DNA of 64,000 nt from the NCBI RefSeq assembly GCF_900113685.1, contig NZ_FOQG01000008.1, positions 62,001 to 126,000 of the forward strand. The letters run 5' to 3'. Shown here piece after piece: positions 7,950 through 16,533 of this stretch (position 1 is its first letter; each line of letters opens with the position of its first letter). The notes under the pieces are model-generated. The model saw only the letters and a program-made list of their open reading frames with translations. It was not told where the DNA came from and did no database searches. Source of the DNA: Nocardioides psychrotolerans (GTDB lineage Bacteria; Actinomycetota; Actinomycetes; Propionibacteriales; Nocardioidaceae). A program made the position numbers and the translations under genes.

Positions 7950-9068
7950 GTGCGCATCGCCCAGCTCGCCAACTTCATCGGTCCCGCCTCCGGCGGCATG
8001 AAGCACGCCGTCGACGCCCTCGGCCGCGGCTACGTCGCCGCCGGGGCGGAACGGCTCCTGGTCATCCCCGGTCCCGTCGACGCCGTGACCAGCACCGAGC
8101 ACGGCGACGTCGTCCAGGTGCGGGCGCCGCGCGTGGGCAGCGGCTACCGCCTGATCGTCGAGCCGTGGCGCGTGATCGACGTGCTCGAGCGCTGGCGGCC
8201 GACCTCGGTCGAGCTCAGCGACAAGCTCACCCTGCTCCCGGTCGCCCGCTGGGCCCGCCGCCGCGACGTGGGCAGTGTCCTGATCTCGCACGAGCGCCTC
8301 GACGACATGCTGGCTCTGCGCACCGGCCTGGACGTCAGCGCCAAGGCGTCGATCAAGCTGCTCAACCGGGTGCTGGTCCGCTCCTTCGACGCCGTCGTCG
8401 TCACGTCGCGCTACGCCGAGGGCGAGTTCCGCGTCGTCGCCGACGCCGCGGGCTGCCCCATCCGACGTGTCCCGCTCGGCGTCGACCTGGCGACGTTCCG
8501 GCCGCACGAGGGACCCGCACGCGGTGACGTGCTGCGACTGGCCCACGTCGGGCGTCTCTCCCGGGAGAAGTCACCGCACCTGGCGGTGGCCACCGCGGTG
8601 GAGCTGCACCGGCGCGGGCTGGCGGTGCGGCTCGACGTCTTCGGCGACGGACCGCACCTCGACGAGCTGCGCGTCCTCGCCGGCAGTGCTCCGGTGCACT
8701 TCCGCGGCTATGTCGAGGGCCGCGCCGAGCTGAGCCGGGCGATCGCCTCCGCCGACGTCGCGCTGTCGGTCTGTCCCGGCGAGACGTTCGGCCTCGCGGT
8801 GCTCGAGGCGCTGGCCAGCGGGACGCCCGTCGTCACCGCCGACCGGGGCGGTGCCCGCGAGCTCGTGGACCGCCAGTCCGGCGCCTGGGGCACCCCGGAC
8901 CCCGGCGCACTGGCCGACGCCGTCCTCCGCATCGTCGACCGCCCCGAGCGTCAACGGCGAGCGGCCGCGCGGCACCGGGCCGAACAGTTCCCGTGGTCAC
9001 GCTCGGTGGAGCGGATGCTCGGCGTGCACGCCGACCTCACCGACCAGGCGTTGGGGCTTCCTGCCTGA
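7950..9068 (+). CDS. GT4 family glycosyltransferase
   Basis: A 372-residue GT-B glycosyltransferase. The N-terminal domain has the GGMKHAVDALG acceptor loop near residue 12-22; the C-terminal domain has GRLSREKSPHLAV, the VFGDGP strand, and the E-x7-E nucleotide-sugar motif ETFGLAVLE. Family members transfer mannose, glucose or similar sugars from nucleotide donors to lipids or glycans. Convergence with mptB suggests a mannolipid or cell-envelope role, but donor and acceptor cannot be read from sequence. GTG is the start; the MRIAQLANFIGP beginning is typical. Its last 72 bases overlap mptB on the other strand. Confidence 0.85.
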   Translation: MRIAQLANFIGPASGGMKHAVDALGRGYVAAGAERLLVIPGPVDAVTSTEHGDVVQVRAPRVGSGYRLIVEPWRVIDVLERWRPTSVELSDKLTLLPVARWARRRDVGSVLISHERLDDMLALRTGLDVSAKASIKLLNRVLVRSFDAVVVTSRYAEGEFRVVADAAGCPIRRVPLGVDLATFRPHEGPARGDVLRLAHVGRLSREKSPHLAVATAVELHRRGLAVRLDVFGDGPHLDELRVLAGSAPVHFRGYVEGRAELSRAIASADVALSVCPGETFGLAVLEALASGTPVVTADRGGARELVDRQSGAWGTPDPGALADAVLRIVDRPERQRRAAARHRAEQFPWSRSVERMLGVHADLTDQALGLPA

Positions 9069-10565
9069 GCCTCGGGCCGGGGCCGGCGTCGGGGCCGGCG
9101 TCGGCGTCGGCGTCGGCGCGGCAGGTGGCCAGACCGCCCCGACGATCCGCTCGAGCCGGTCCCGGGCCCGCGAGGTGAGCAGCAGGACCGGCAGCAGGCA
9201 GGCCACGAGCATGCTGCCCAGGACGATGGCCAGGTAGGCGCCGTGCAGCGAGGAGTCCAGGGGCGCCACCAGGCCCGCGACGGTCGCGGTGGCCAGGAGC
9301 CCGACCATGCCGAGCCGCGAGAGGCGCAGCACCGCCAGGAACGGAACCACCCACAACAGGTACCAGAGGTGGACGACCGGGCCGAGCAGCACCGTCGCGC
9401 CGACCATCACGGCCAGTCCGTGCAGCGCCTCGGGTCGCGAGCCCGTGCGGCCGCGCAGGGCGACGTGGAGGATCACCCCCACGGTGATCAGCGAGCCGAG
9501 CCCCCGCACCAGCCCCAGGAACGTCGCAGGTCCCAGGTCCAGCCCGATCACCGCGGCAGTCCAGTCGATCGCGCCACCGAGGAGGGTCGTCACCGAGAGC
9601 GGGGTGTTGACCGTCCCGGGGACGGTCAGGCCGTGGACCCAACCGACGCCCAGGCCGGTCAGCACGCCGAGGCCGGCCACCATGCCGAGCGCGAGCGCGG
9701 CCGCGCCGGCCAGGCGTCGTACGCGTGCAGCGAGGGGGGTGCCCACCGGGAGCGAGACCAGGACGATCGCGACGCAGACCAGCCCACCCGGCACCTTGAC
9801 CGCGGCCGCCAGACCGCCGACGAGGACGCCGAGCCACCAGGTGTGCTCGACGGCGAGGACGAGCGCGGCGGCCATCAGGCCCACCATCAGCAGGTCGTTG
9901 TGCAGGCCCCCCACACCGTGGGCGAGCATCAGGGGTGAGGCGAGCACGACGGCCGACGCGAGGGCCGGGTCGACCCCACGCCACTGCGCCAGCCGCGGCA
10001 CCGCCCAGGCGAGGAGCGCGAGGCCGAGCAGGGCGACGACGCGGTGTCCGACGACGAGGACCCACGGGTTGCCGGTCTCGCCGGCCGCCAGGCCCCCCAG
10101 CGCGAGCGGGACCGGCCCGTAGGGCGCGATCGTGTCCAGCCAGCGCGGGTCGACCGCCTCGACGACGGGGCCCCGCAGCACCGACGGCCCGTGCTCGTAG
10201 GGCGAGAGGCCGACGTGGGCGAGCATCCCCTGGGCGGCGTAGGACCAGCCGTCACGCGAGAACAGCGGAGGCGCGAGCACCAGCGGCGCTGCCCAGACCA
10301 CCGTGGCATGTCGCACCAGCGCGAGCGCGTCGTCGCGGTCGTGGCCGCGCGCGAGGGCGACGTGGCGGCACAGCGAGAGCCACTGGCCCGCGAGGAGGCC
10401 GAGGCCGAGCAGCACGAGCGTGAGGCCGGCCATCCGACCGGCCTCCTCACCGCGGAGCGCGCCGAGGAGGTCCCAGTCCATCACCGGGGAGGACCGGGGC
10501 AGCGTCGACACCACCAGGCCGCCCAGGAGCACCAGGAGGGAACCGACGAAGCCACGGGACAGCAC
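8997..10565 (-). CDS. mptB: Polyprenol-phosphate-mannose-dependent alpha-1,6-mannosyltransferase, MptB-like
   Basis: A 522-residue GT-C membrane enzyme with about 12 hydrophobic segments. The first extracellular loop carries FSRDGWSYAAQG, matching the catalytic Asp loop of MptB/MptA, which extend the alpha-1,6-mannan backbone of lipomannan using polyprenyl-phosphomannose. HGVGGLHNDLLMVGLM and AAVKVPGGL are further family blocks. The C-terminal tail is low complexity (repeated Thr-Pro and Ala-Pro) and overlaps the GT4 gene. The start GTG sits 6 bases after a TAGCGT hexamer, so the mRNA is probably leaderless. Confidence 0.85.
   Translation of the reverse strand: MLSRGFVGSLLVLLGGLVVSTLPRSSPVMDWDLLGALRGEEAGRMAGLTLVLLGLGLLAGQWLSLCRHVALARGHDRDDALALVRHATVVWAAPLVLAPPLFSRDGWSYAAQGMLAHVGLSPYEHGPSVLRGPVVEAVDPRWLDTIAPYGPVPLALGGLAAGETGNPWVLVVGHRVVALLGLALLAWAVPRLAQWRGVDPALASAVVLASPLMLAHGVGGLHNDLLMVGLMAAALVLAVEHTWWLGVLVGGLAAAVKVPGGLVCVAIVLVSLPVGTPLAARVRRLAGAAALALGMVAGLGVLTGLGVGWVHGLTVPGTVNTPLSVTTLLGGAIDWTAAVIGLDLGPATFLGLVRGLGSLITVGVILHVALRGRTGSRPEALHGLAVMVGATVLLGPVVHLWYLLWVVPFLAVLRLSRLGMVGLLATATVAGLVAPLDSSLHGAYLAIVLGSMLVACLLPVLLLTSRARDRLERIVGAVWPPAAPTPTPTPAPTPAPARGSGRKPQRLVGEVGVHAEHPLHRA
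9079..9121. repeat. Short GC-rich tandem repeat in mptB 3' end
   Basis: Iterated GGCGTC/GGGGCC hexamers, read on the minus strand as Thr-Pro and Ala-Pro pairs in the MptB tail. The copies are imperfect. It is probably slippage-generated and variable between strains. Confidence 0.6.
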
Positions 10566-10571
10566 GGATGC

Positions 10572-10577
10572 ACGCTA
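10572..10577 (-). promoter_or_regulatory. -10 hexamer TAGCGT of mptB, leaderless
   Basis: On the minus strand TAGCGT is followed by 6 bases and the GTG at 10565. This supports GTG 10565 as the start of mptB. Confidence 0.55.
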
Positions 10578-10649
10578 GGGACCGTCGGCGAGGAGACGGC
10601 GGCGTGCTCCTGAACCGCAGACGAACCATCGGCGACGCCGCGGCTGCCC

Positions 10650-10655
10650 TACATT
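10650..10655 (+). promoter_or_regulatory. -10 hexamer TACATT, leaderless
   Basis: TACATT is 6 bases ahead of the ATG at 10662, with no ribosome-binding site. It fits a leaderless transcript. Confidence 0.55.
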
Positions 10656-10661
10656 TTCCCC

Positions 10662-11129
10662 ATGGGTCTCCTCACTCCGCTCGCCGTGCGCATCGGCGCC
10701 CTCACTTGGATGCCGAAGCTGCTCCCCCAGGTCGTCTGGACCGACAAGACGCTGCAGCGCGCGACCCAGGGTCGGGTGACGATCCTCGACATCGCTGGTC
10801 TGCCCAACCTGATGCTCACCGTGGCCGGCCGCAAGAGCGGCATCCCCCGCACGACGCCACTGCTGTGCGTCCCCCACGCCGGCGGCTGGCTGATCGCCGG
10901 CTCCTACTTCGGCGGGCCGGACATGCCGTTGTGGGTCAACAACCTGCGGGCCACCGCGACCGCGACGATCCGCTACACCGGCCGCGAGCAGGAGGTCACT
11001 GCGCGCGAGGTCGAGGGCGAGGAGCGGGCCAGGGTCTGGCAGGTCATGCTGGCCACGTGGCCCAACTTCGCCAAGTACGAGGAGCGCACGACGCGACTGA
11101 TCCCGGTGTTCTACCTCGAACGCACCTGA
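10662..11129 (+). CDS. Nitroreductase/deazaflavin-dependent oxidoreductase (DDN family)
   Basis: A 155-residue split beta-barrel protein of the family that includes the M. tuberculosis F420-dependent nitroreductase Ddn. It has the typical LMLTVAGRKSGIPRTTPLLCV block, GGWLIAGSYFGG, MPLWVNNLRA and a C-terminal RLIPVFYLER. Members bind F420 or, less often, haem or FMN, and reduce quinones or other electrophiles; some protect against redox stress. The substrate here is unknown. It stands alone, 30 bases ahead of the phosphodiesterase gene, which has its own promoter. Confidence 0.85.
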   Translation: MGLLTPLAVRIGALTWMPKLLPQVVWTDKTLQRATQGRVTILDIAGLPNLMLTVAGRKSGIPRTTPLLCVPHAGGWLIAGSYFGGPDMPLWVNNLRATATATIRYTGREQEVTAREVEGEERARVWQVMLATWPNFAKYEERTTRLIPVFYLERT

Positions 11130-11147
11130 CGCGCGTCGCCGCGGCCC

Positions 11148-11153
11148 TACCCT
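11148..11153 (+). promoter_or_regulatory. -10 hexamer TACCCT, leaderless
   Basis: TACCCT is followed by 6 bases and the ATG at 11160, implying a leaderless mRNA for the phosphodiesterase and independence from the upstream gene. Confidence 0.5.
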
Positions 11154-11159
11154 GACCGG

Positions 11160-12098
11160 ATGCACCTCCAGCTCGGACAGCACGCGCCACCGACCCACGT
11201 CATCGCTCACCTCAGCGACCCTCACCTCCTGGCCGGTGGTGTGCTCCAGTACGGCGTCGTGGACCCCGAGGCTGGGCTCGTGCTGGCCCTCGATCGGCTC
11301 ACCCACGTCGACCCGCCGCCGCAGGTGCTGGTCTTCACCGGAGACCTGGCCGACAAGGCCGAGCCGGCGGCGTACGCCCGGTTGCGCGAGCTCGTGGAGC
11401 CGGCCGCTGCGGCCATGGGCGCGCAGGTGGTCTGGGTGATGGGCAACCACGACGAGCGAGCGGAGTACGCCGAGGGGCTGTTCGGCCAGGCTTCCGACGC
11501 CCCGCAGGACCGGGTCTACGACGTCGCGGGGCTCCGCGTCGTCGCGCTCGACACCAGCGTGCCCGGCTACCACCACGGCGAGCTCGAGGACAGCCAGCTC
11601 GCCTGGCTGCGCGACGTCCTGGCCACCCCGGCCGAGCACGGCACCGTGCTCGCCATGCACCACCCGCCGATCCCGCTGCCGATGCTGCGCGCCGCCGAGA
11701 TCATCGAGCTGGTGGAGCAGGACCGTCTCGCCGAGGTCGTCCGCGGCACCGACGTCCGCTCGATCGTCGGTGGTCACTTCCACTTCTCGACCTACTCGCA
11801 GTTCGCCGGCGTCCCGGTCAGCGTGGCGTCGGCCTCCTGCTACACCTCCGACCCGGCACCGGTGCAGCGCTTCGTGTCGGGCGTCGACGGGCACCAGGCG
11901 TTCACGATGATGCACCTCTACGCCGATCGGGTCGTGCACACGATCGTGCCGCTCGCGCAGGCGCCCGAGATCCAGGGCTACCCCTCGGACGTGATCGCCC
12001 AGGTCGAGGCGCTGAGCCCCGAGGAGCGCCGCGAGCTCCTGTCGCGCAAGAACTCGCCGTTCAACATCGACGGCGAGAGCCACAAGCCGCACGCCTGA
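11160..12098 (+). CDS. Calcineurin-like metallophosphoesterase (CpdA/Rv0805-like)
   Basis: A 312-residue binuclear-metal phosphoesterase. The five family motifs are present in order: SDPHL (Asp20, His22), VFTGDLAD, VMGNHDE, HHPPIPL and GGHFHFS. The relation to class III cyclic nucleotide phosphodiesterases such as Rv0805 suggests hydrolysis of 2',3'- or 3',5'-cAMP, but the family is broad. The last 50 residues (LSPEERRELLSRKNSPFNI) form a charged helix-like tail. Transcription ends at the strong hairpin at 12128-12153. Confidence 0.85.
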   Translation: MHLQLGQHAPPTHVIAHLSDPHLLAGGVLQYGVVDPEAGLVLALDRLTHVDPPPQVLVFTGDLADKAEPAAYARLRELVEPAAAAMGAQVVWVMGNHDERAEYAEGLFGQASDAPQDRVYDVAGLRVVALDTSVPGYHHGELEDSQLAWLRDVLATPAEHGTVLAMHHPPIPLPMLRAAEIIELVEQDRLAEVVRGTDVRSIVGGHFHFSTYSQFAGVPVSVASASCYTSDPAPVQRFVSGVDGHQAFTMMHLYADRVVHTIVPLAQAPEIQGYPSDVIAQVEALSPEERRELLSRKNSPFNIDGESHKPHA

Positions 12099-12127
12099 GA
12101 CTCACCGGCGTCCTGGAACAGCAGACG

Positions 12128-12153
12128 GCCCCGGACCGCGAGCGGTCCGGGGC
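12128..12153. terminator. Hairpin terminator between convergent genes
   Basis: GCCCCGGACCGC and GCGGTCCGGGGC are perfect 12-base arms around GA. It sits between the phosphodiesterase and the convergent collagen-like gene, without a clear T-run, and probably serves both strands. Confidence 0.7.
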
Positions 12154-12174
12154 GTCGTGAGGACGCTGGATGTC

Positions 12175-12924
12175 TCAGTTCGTGGGAGCCACGAAGTCGC
12201 TCGAGTCGCCGGTGATGATGACGTAGAAGCGCTTGTGCGTGTTGGGGTTGGCCGGGTCCGCCGGGATCGCGCCCGTCTGGGTCACGCTGCCGTCACTCAT
12301 GCGGGGGCTCACCACAAGGTATTCAGGCATGTTGGCCCCGGCAGGGGCACACGCGACCGCACCCGCGACGGCGCACTGGCTGCCGGTGATCTCACCGGAG
12401 AACTCCGGGTTGGCGTCAGGACCAAGCGCGCGGCCGTTCACGTTGGCGTTGTTGTTCTGCTCGAACTGGTTCTGCAGTGCTATCGAGACGACGATCCCGT
12501 TGTTGCTGAGGTCCTCGTTGGACTCGATGTAGACATTGCCCAGCGCACCGGCCGGGACCGGAGCACCGGAGTTGTTGACGATGTCGTAGGCGGTGTGGAT
12601 CTCGAAGCCCCCCGACTGGGCCACGATCGCACCGTTGCGGTCGACGAGGAGCCAACGACCTGCACCATCGGCACCCGCGGGGCCCTGAACGCCGGGAACA
12701 CCCTGCGCACCCTGGGGCAACTGGCCCTCGCGGAAGTCGCGGGCCAGGAGTCCGCCGTCCATGATGTCGTTGGTCTTGAGCCGGTTGTCCTTGATGTCCA
12801 CCGGCAGGATCGAGCCGTTGCGGATGTCGGCGGAGCCGATCGTGGCGACGGCGTAGGAGGTGCCGCTGGCGGCCACGACGAGTGCCGCGATCGACACGAA
12901 CATCGAGGGAGATGGGAGTCGCAT
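12175..12924 (-). CDS. Secreted protein with short collagen-like segment
   Basis: A 249-residue exported protein of unknown function. The ATG at 12924 gives a signal peptide ([18 protein letters not shown]); a longer frame to 12972 is less likely. After it comes an Asn/Asp-rich stretch with repeated NGS/DIKDNRL/NDIMDGG units and a short Gly-x-y run (GVPGVQGPAGADG), then a beta-rich C-terminal region of about 150 residues with two Cys (SQCAVAGAVAC) that may pair. The modular arrangement is common in actinobacterial surface proteins, and no enzymatic motif is visible. It converges on the terminator at 12128. Confidence 0.75.
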   Translation of the reverse strand: MRLPSPSMFVSIAALVVAASGTSYAVATIGSADIRNGSILPVDIKDNRLKTNDIMDGGLLARDFREGQLPQGAQGVPGVQGPAGADGAGRWLLVDRNGAIVAQSGGFEIHTAYDIVNNSGAPVPAGALGNVYIESNEDLSNNGIVVSIALQNQFEQNNNANVNGRALGPDANPEFSGEITGSQCAVAGAVACAPAGANMPEYLVVSPRMSDGSVTQTGAIPADPANPNTHKRFYVIITGDSSDFVAPTN

Positions 12925-13050
12925 GGGAGAGCCTTCCGGGAGAGGGAGCAGGCGACCACCGGTGGCCGCCACTCCCTATTCGGTGTCGCGCCCGGCCCGG
13001 ATTTGATGTAGATCACACTGAACCCAAAGCCGGCTTCGTCCCTCACGACA

Positions 13051-13085
13051 GACGCCCCCGCATCGGATCGCGATGCTGGGGCGTC
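13051..13085 (-). terminator. Terminator of tRNA-Tyr
   Basis: GACGCCCC and GGGGCGTC arms, then a single mismatch and six more pairs (GCATCG/CGATGC) around a 5-base loop. The hairpin begins 2 bases beyond the 3' end of tRNA-Tyr on the same strand. Confidence 0.7.
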
Positions 13086-13087
13086 AG

Positions 13088-13170
13088 TGGCAGGTGCAGG
13101 ATTCGAACCTGCGTAGGCATAAGCCGACGGATTTACAGTCCGTTCCCATTGGCCGCTCGGGCAACCTGCC
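13088..13170 (-). tRNA. tRNA-Tyr (GTA)
   Basis: Read on the minus strand, acceptor arms GGCAGGT and ACCTGCC pair. The anticodon loop is CTGTAAA, with anticodon GTA. A long variable arm typical of class II bacterial tRNA-Tyr follows, and GGTTCGAATCC is the T arm. The discriminator base is A and CCA is not encoded. Confidence 0.95.
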
Positions 13171-13278
13171 GGGGTCGTCGCGCGCCCGGTGTTTGGTCGG
13201 GCGGCAACGAGGCGAAACAATAGCGCAGCGACATCCGCTCGCGAAAAAGCGCACAGACTTAGGAGCAGGTGATCTCAG

Positions 13279-13770
13279 ATGGGCGACTCGTCCTTCGACA
13301 TCGTGAGCAAGTACGACCGCCAGGAGGTCGACAACGCGCTGGGCCAGACGGCGCGGGAGATCGCGACCCGGTTCGACTTCAAGGGCACCGGAGCGACGAT
13401 CGAGTGGCAGGGCGACGAGGCGATCGAGATCACCGCCTCGGCCGACGACCGCGCCTCGGCCGTCCTCGACGTCTTCCAGGGCAAGCTGATCAAGCGTGAT
13501 GTCAGCCTGAAGGTGATCGATCCCTCCGAGCCACGCCAGTCGGGCACGGTCTCCAAGATCGGCATCACCCTCAAGGAGGGCATCACCACCGAGGACGCCA
13601 AGAAGATCTCCAAGCTGATCCGTGACGAGGGTCCCAAGGGCGTCAAGGCGCAGATCCAGGGCGACGAGCTGCGCGTCTCCTCCAAGAAGCGCGACGACCT
13701 CCAGGCCGTCCAGGCGCTGGTGCGCGGCGAGGACTGGGACTTCGCGGTCCAGTTCACCAACTACCGCTGA
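13279..13770 (+). CDS. yajQ: YajQ family nucleotide-binding protein
   Basis: A 163-residue member of the UPF0234/YajQ family. The N-terminus [20 protein letters not shown] and the [12 protein letters not shown] strand are diagnostic, as is the C-terminal [13 protein letters not shown]. The fold is two RNP-like domains. Xanthomonas and Pseudomonas members bind cyclic di-GMP; others bind tRNA or nucleotides, so the actinobacterial ligand is uncertain. AGGAG precedes ATG by 11 bases. The gene is monocistronic, next to tRNA-Tyr on the other strand, an arrangement I believe is common in actinobacteria. Confidence 0.9.
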   Translation: MGDSSFDIVSKYDRQEVDNALGQTAREIATRFDFKGTGATIEWQGDEAIEITASADDRASAVLDVFQGKLIKRDVSLKVIDPSEPRQSGTVSKIGITLKEGITTEDAKKISKLIRDEGPKGVKAQIQGDELRVSSKKRDDLQAVQALVRGEDWDFAVQFTNYR

Positions 13771-13842
13771 GGTGGCCGCGGCTACGGCCGCCGCCGTCGT
13801 ACGCCCGCGACACGACAGCCAGAGCCCGAGCACTCCTACGAC

Positions 13843-14814
13843 TCAGACGGCCACCATCGCCGGCACCGTGGTGGCGCCCGATGCGGCCGTGAGCCAGACG
13901 TGGGAGCCCTCGACCAGACCGAGCTGGCGCGCGTGCGTCCTCGTGAGTACGACGGTCACCTCACCGCCCGCAGTGCTCACCGTGAGGCGCACCTCGAAGC
14001 CGACGCGCAGCAAGCGCGTGATCCGCCCGGAGAGCGCGCCGGCGCTGCCCGGCGTGGCCGACACCTCGATGTCGTGGGGGCGCAGGCGGATGTCGCCGAG
14101 CTGGGTGACCTCGCCGAGGAAGCCCATGACGAAGTCGTTGGCCGGCTCATCGTAGAGCTGGTCGGGGCTGCCGATCTGTTCGACGCGGCCCTCGTTGATC
14201 ACCACGATCTCGTCGGCGACCTCGAGGGCCTCCTCCTGGTCGTGGGTGACGAACACCGTGGTCACGTGCACCTCGTCATGCAGGCGCCGCAACCAGTCAC
14301 GCAGCTCCTTGCGCACCTTGGCGTCGAGAGCGCCGAAGGGCTCGTCGAGCAGGAGCACCTTCGGCTCGACGGCCAGCGCCCGCGCGAGGGCCATGCGCTG
14401 GCGCTGGCCGCCGGAGAGCTGCGAGGGCAGCCGGTGGGAGAACTGCGAGAGATGGACGAGCTTGAGCAGCTCATCGACCCGGTGCTCGATCTCGGCCTTG
14501 GGCCGCTTGCGGATCTCGAGGCCGAAGGCGACGTTCTTGGCCACGGTCATGTGCTTGAAGACCGCGTAGTGCTGGAAGACGAAGCCGACGTTGCGTTTCT
14601 GGGCCGGCAGCCGGGTGGCGTCGGTGCCCTCGATGCTGACCGTGCCGGTGTCGGCGCGGTCGAGGCCGGCGATGATCCGCAGGAGGGTCGACTTGCCACC
14701 CCCCGACGGGCCGAGCAGGGCCGTCAGCTGGCCGGTGGGCAGGGAGACGGACACGTCGTCGAGGGCGACGAAGTCGCCGAACTTCTTGGTGACACCTGAG
14801 ACATCGATGCTCAT
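13843..14814 (-). CDS. cysA: Sulfate ABC transporter ATP-binding protein
   Basis: The 323-residue ATPase of the sulfate importer. Walker A is GPSGGGKST at 35-43, followed by the Q-loop [11 protein letters not shown], signature LSGGQRQR, Walker [13 protein letters not shown] and the H-loop VTHDQEEA. The C-terminal regulatory domain begins near RLRPHDIEV. The ATG at 14814 is preceded by AAGGA; it lies 38 bases after cysW and is the last gene of the four-gene leftward operon. Sulfate or thiosulfate is the likely substrate, molybdate being less likely given the paired CysT/CysW permeases. Confidence 0.92.
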   Translation of the reverse strand: MSIDVSGVTKKFGDFVALDDVSVSLPTGQLTALLGPSGGGKSTLLRIIAGLDRADTGTVSIEGTDATRLPAQKRNVGFVFQHYAVFKHMTVAKNVAFGLEIRKRPKAEIEHRVDELLKLVHLSQFSHRLPSQLSGGQRQRMALARALAVEPKVLLLDEPFGALDAKVRKELRDWLRRLHDEVHVTTVFVTHDQEEALEVADEIVVINEGRVEQIGSPDQLYDEPANDFVMGFLGEVTQLGDIRLRPHDIEVSATPGSAGALSGRITRLLRVGFEVRLTVSTAGGEVTVVLTRTHARQLGLVEGSHVWLTAASGATTVPAMVAV

Positions 14815-14852
14815 GAGGGGTTCCTTGGTGGTCGGTTCGTGGTGGGAGAGGG

Positions 14853-15662
14853 TCAGTGAGCGCGCTTGGGGCGCAGGAAGGCGACGACGACCAACGCGGC
14901 GATGCTCACCACGATCAGCAGGAACGACGTCGCGTAGGCCGTCTCCTGCTGGAAGTTCTGGTATTTCGCCTCGACCACGAGCGTCGCGGTCTGGGTCTGC
15001 CCGGTGATGTTGCCGGAGACGATCTTCACGGCGCCGAACTCGCCGAGGCTGCGCGCCAGGCTCAGCACGACGCCGTAGACGACCGCCCACTTGATGCTGG
15101 GCAGGGTGATCCGCCAGAAGGTCTGCCGGGTGCTGGCGCCGAGGCTGCGTGCCGCCTGCTCCTGGTCGTCACCGATCTCGTGGAGGACGGGGACGACCTC
15201 GCGGATGATCAGCGGCAGGGCCACGAAGCAGGTCGCCATGATCATGCCGGGCGAGTCGAAGATGATCTGGAGGCCACGACTCTCAGCAGCGGGCCCGATC
15301 CAGCCGTCGCGCCCGTTGTAGACCAGGAGCAGCGCAAGGCCGACCACGACCGGCGACACCGAGAGGGGGAGGTCGATGAGCGCCGAGAGCACCCTCTTGC
15401 CAGGGAACTCGAAGCGCACCAGCAACAGCGAGATCCCCACACCGAAGACCAGGTTGATGACCACGGCCCACAGGGCGACCATGAGCGTCAGCTGGAGGGC
15501 CCCGATGACCTGCTCGTCACTCAGGGCATCGGTCAGGTTGGTGAGGCCGTTGCTGAAGGTCTGCTGCACGACCAGGCCGACCGGCCAGGCCACGAGGAAG
15601 AAGACGTAGCCGACGGCCACCAGCCGCAGCAGCCACTTGGTGGGGGTGGAGACGTCAACCAC
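14853..15662 (-). CDS. cysW: Sulfate ABC transporter permease CysW
   Basis: A 269-residue integral membrane permease with six predicted helices and the EAA loop [20 protein letters not shown], where the ATPase docks. [19 protein letters not shown] is highly characteristic of CysW. Its GTG overlaps the cysT stop by 8 bases. It forms the heterodimeric channel with CysT. Confidence 0.92.
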   Translation of the reverse strand: MVDVSTPTKWLLRLVAVGYVFFLVAWPVGLVVQQTFSNGLTNLTDALSDEQVIGALQLTLMVALWAVVINLVFGVGISLLLVRFEFPGKRVLSALIDLPLSVSPVVVGLALLLVYNGRDGWIGPAAESRGLQIIFDSPGMIMATCFVALPLIIREVVPVLHEIGDDQEQAARSLGASTRQTFWRITLPSIKWAVVYGVVLSLARSLGEFGAVKIVSGNITGQTQTATLVVEAKYQNFQQETAYATSFLLIVVSIAALVVVAFLRPKRAH

Positions 15663-16533
15663 GGCGGGCCACCCTCCGCTGGACGACGTCGAGCGCGACG
15701 ATCACGACCAGCGCGACCGCGAGCATGATCGAGGCGAGCGCGGCGGCTGACTGGTTGTTGCCGTTCTCGATGAAGGTCAGCACCCGCACCGAGACGACCT
15801 CGGTCTGGAAGGGCCGGTTGCCGCTCAGCAGCACCAGCGAGCCATACTCCGAGATCGCGCGCGCGAAGGACAGCGCCGCACCCGCCGCGATGGCCGGCGC
15901 CAGGCTCGGCAGGATGATCCGGCGCACGATGGTGGCGCGGCTCGCGCCCAGGGAGGCGGCGGCCTCCTCGACGTCGGCCTCCAGCTCCTCGAGGACCGGC
16001 TGGACCGTGCGCACGATGAAGGGCAACGTCACGAAGGCCAGCGCCAGGGTCACGGCGTTGGGCGTGAAGGCCCAGTGCAGCCCCAATGGGCTGTTGGGCC
16101 CGTAGAGCGAGAGCAGCACCAGTCCCGCCACGATCGTCGGCAGGGCGAACGGCACGTCGATGATGACGTCGAGCAGCCGCTTCCCCCAGAAGTCGTCGCG
16201 CACCAGCACCCAGGCGATGATCGAGCCGATCACGATGTTGACCAGGGTCACGACCAGGGCCTGGGAGACCGTCAGCGTGACCGCGGCCCACGTCTGGTCG
16301 TTGCGCAGGACGTCGAAGTAGCCCGACCAGCCACCCTGCCCGGCGGCGGCAATGACGGCGGTGAGCGGGATCAGGACCAGCAGGCTGAACCAGATCATGG
16401 CCACGCCGAGCCCGAGGCCGGCGCCCCTGGTCAGCGTGTTGTGTGGCGTCGTGCGGCGGACACGCCGCGGCCGGCGTCCCTCGGGGGACGCCGGCCCGGC
16501 TGCAGCACTCGCACCGATCAGGGCGGAGGTCAT
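15655..16533 (-). CDS. cysT: Sulfate ABC transporter permease CysT
   Basis: A 292-residue permease, longer at the N-terminus than E. coli CysT by a basic tail (RRPRRVRRTTPHN) before the first helix. The EAA loop is AASLGASRATIVRRIILP, and SFARAISEYGSLVLLSGN marks the CysT side of the pair. The ATG overlaps the sbp stop as ATGA, and the 3' end overlaps cysW by 8 bases. Confidence 0.92.
   Translation of the reverse strand: MTSALIGASAAAGPASPEGRRPRRVRRTTPHNTLTRGAGLGLGVAMIWFSLLVLIPLTAVIAAAGQGGWSGYFDVLRNDQTWAAVTLTVSQALVVTLVNIVIGSIIAWVLVRDDFWGKRLLDVIIDVPFALPTIVAGLVLLSLYGPNSPLGLHWAFTPNAVTLALAFVTLPFIVRTVQPVLEELEADVEEAAASLGASRATIVRRIILPSLAPAIAAGAALSFARAISEYGSLVLLSGNRPFQTEVVSVRVLTFIENGNNQSAAALASIMLAVALVVIVALDVVQRRVARRG

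Noticed and set aside
6003-8546. An 847-codon minus-strand open frame over the fah and glycosyltransferase region
   Set aside because: The plus-strand genes carry catalytic motifs and correct codon bias; this frame is a shadow.
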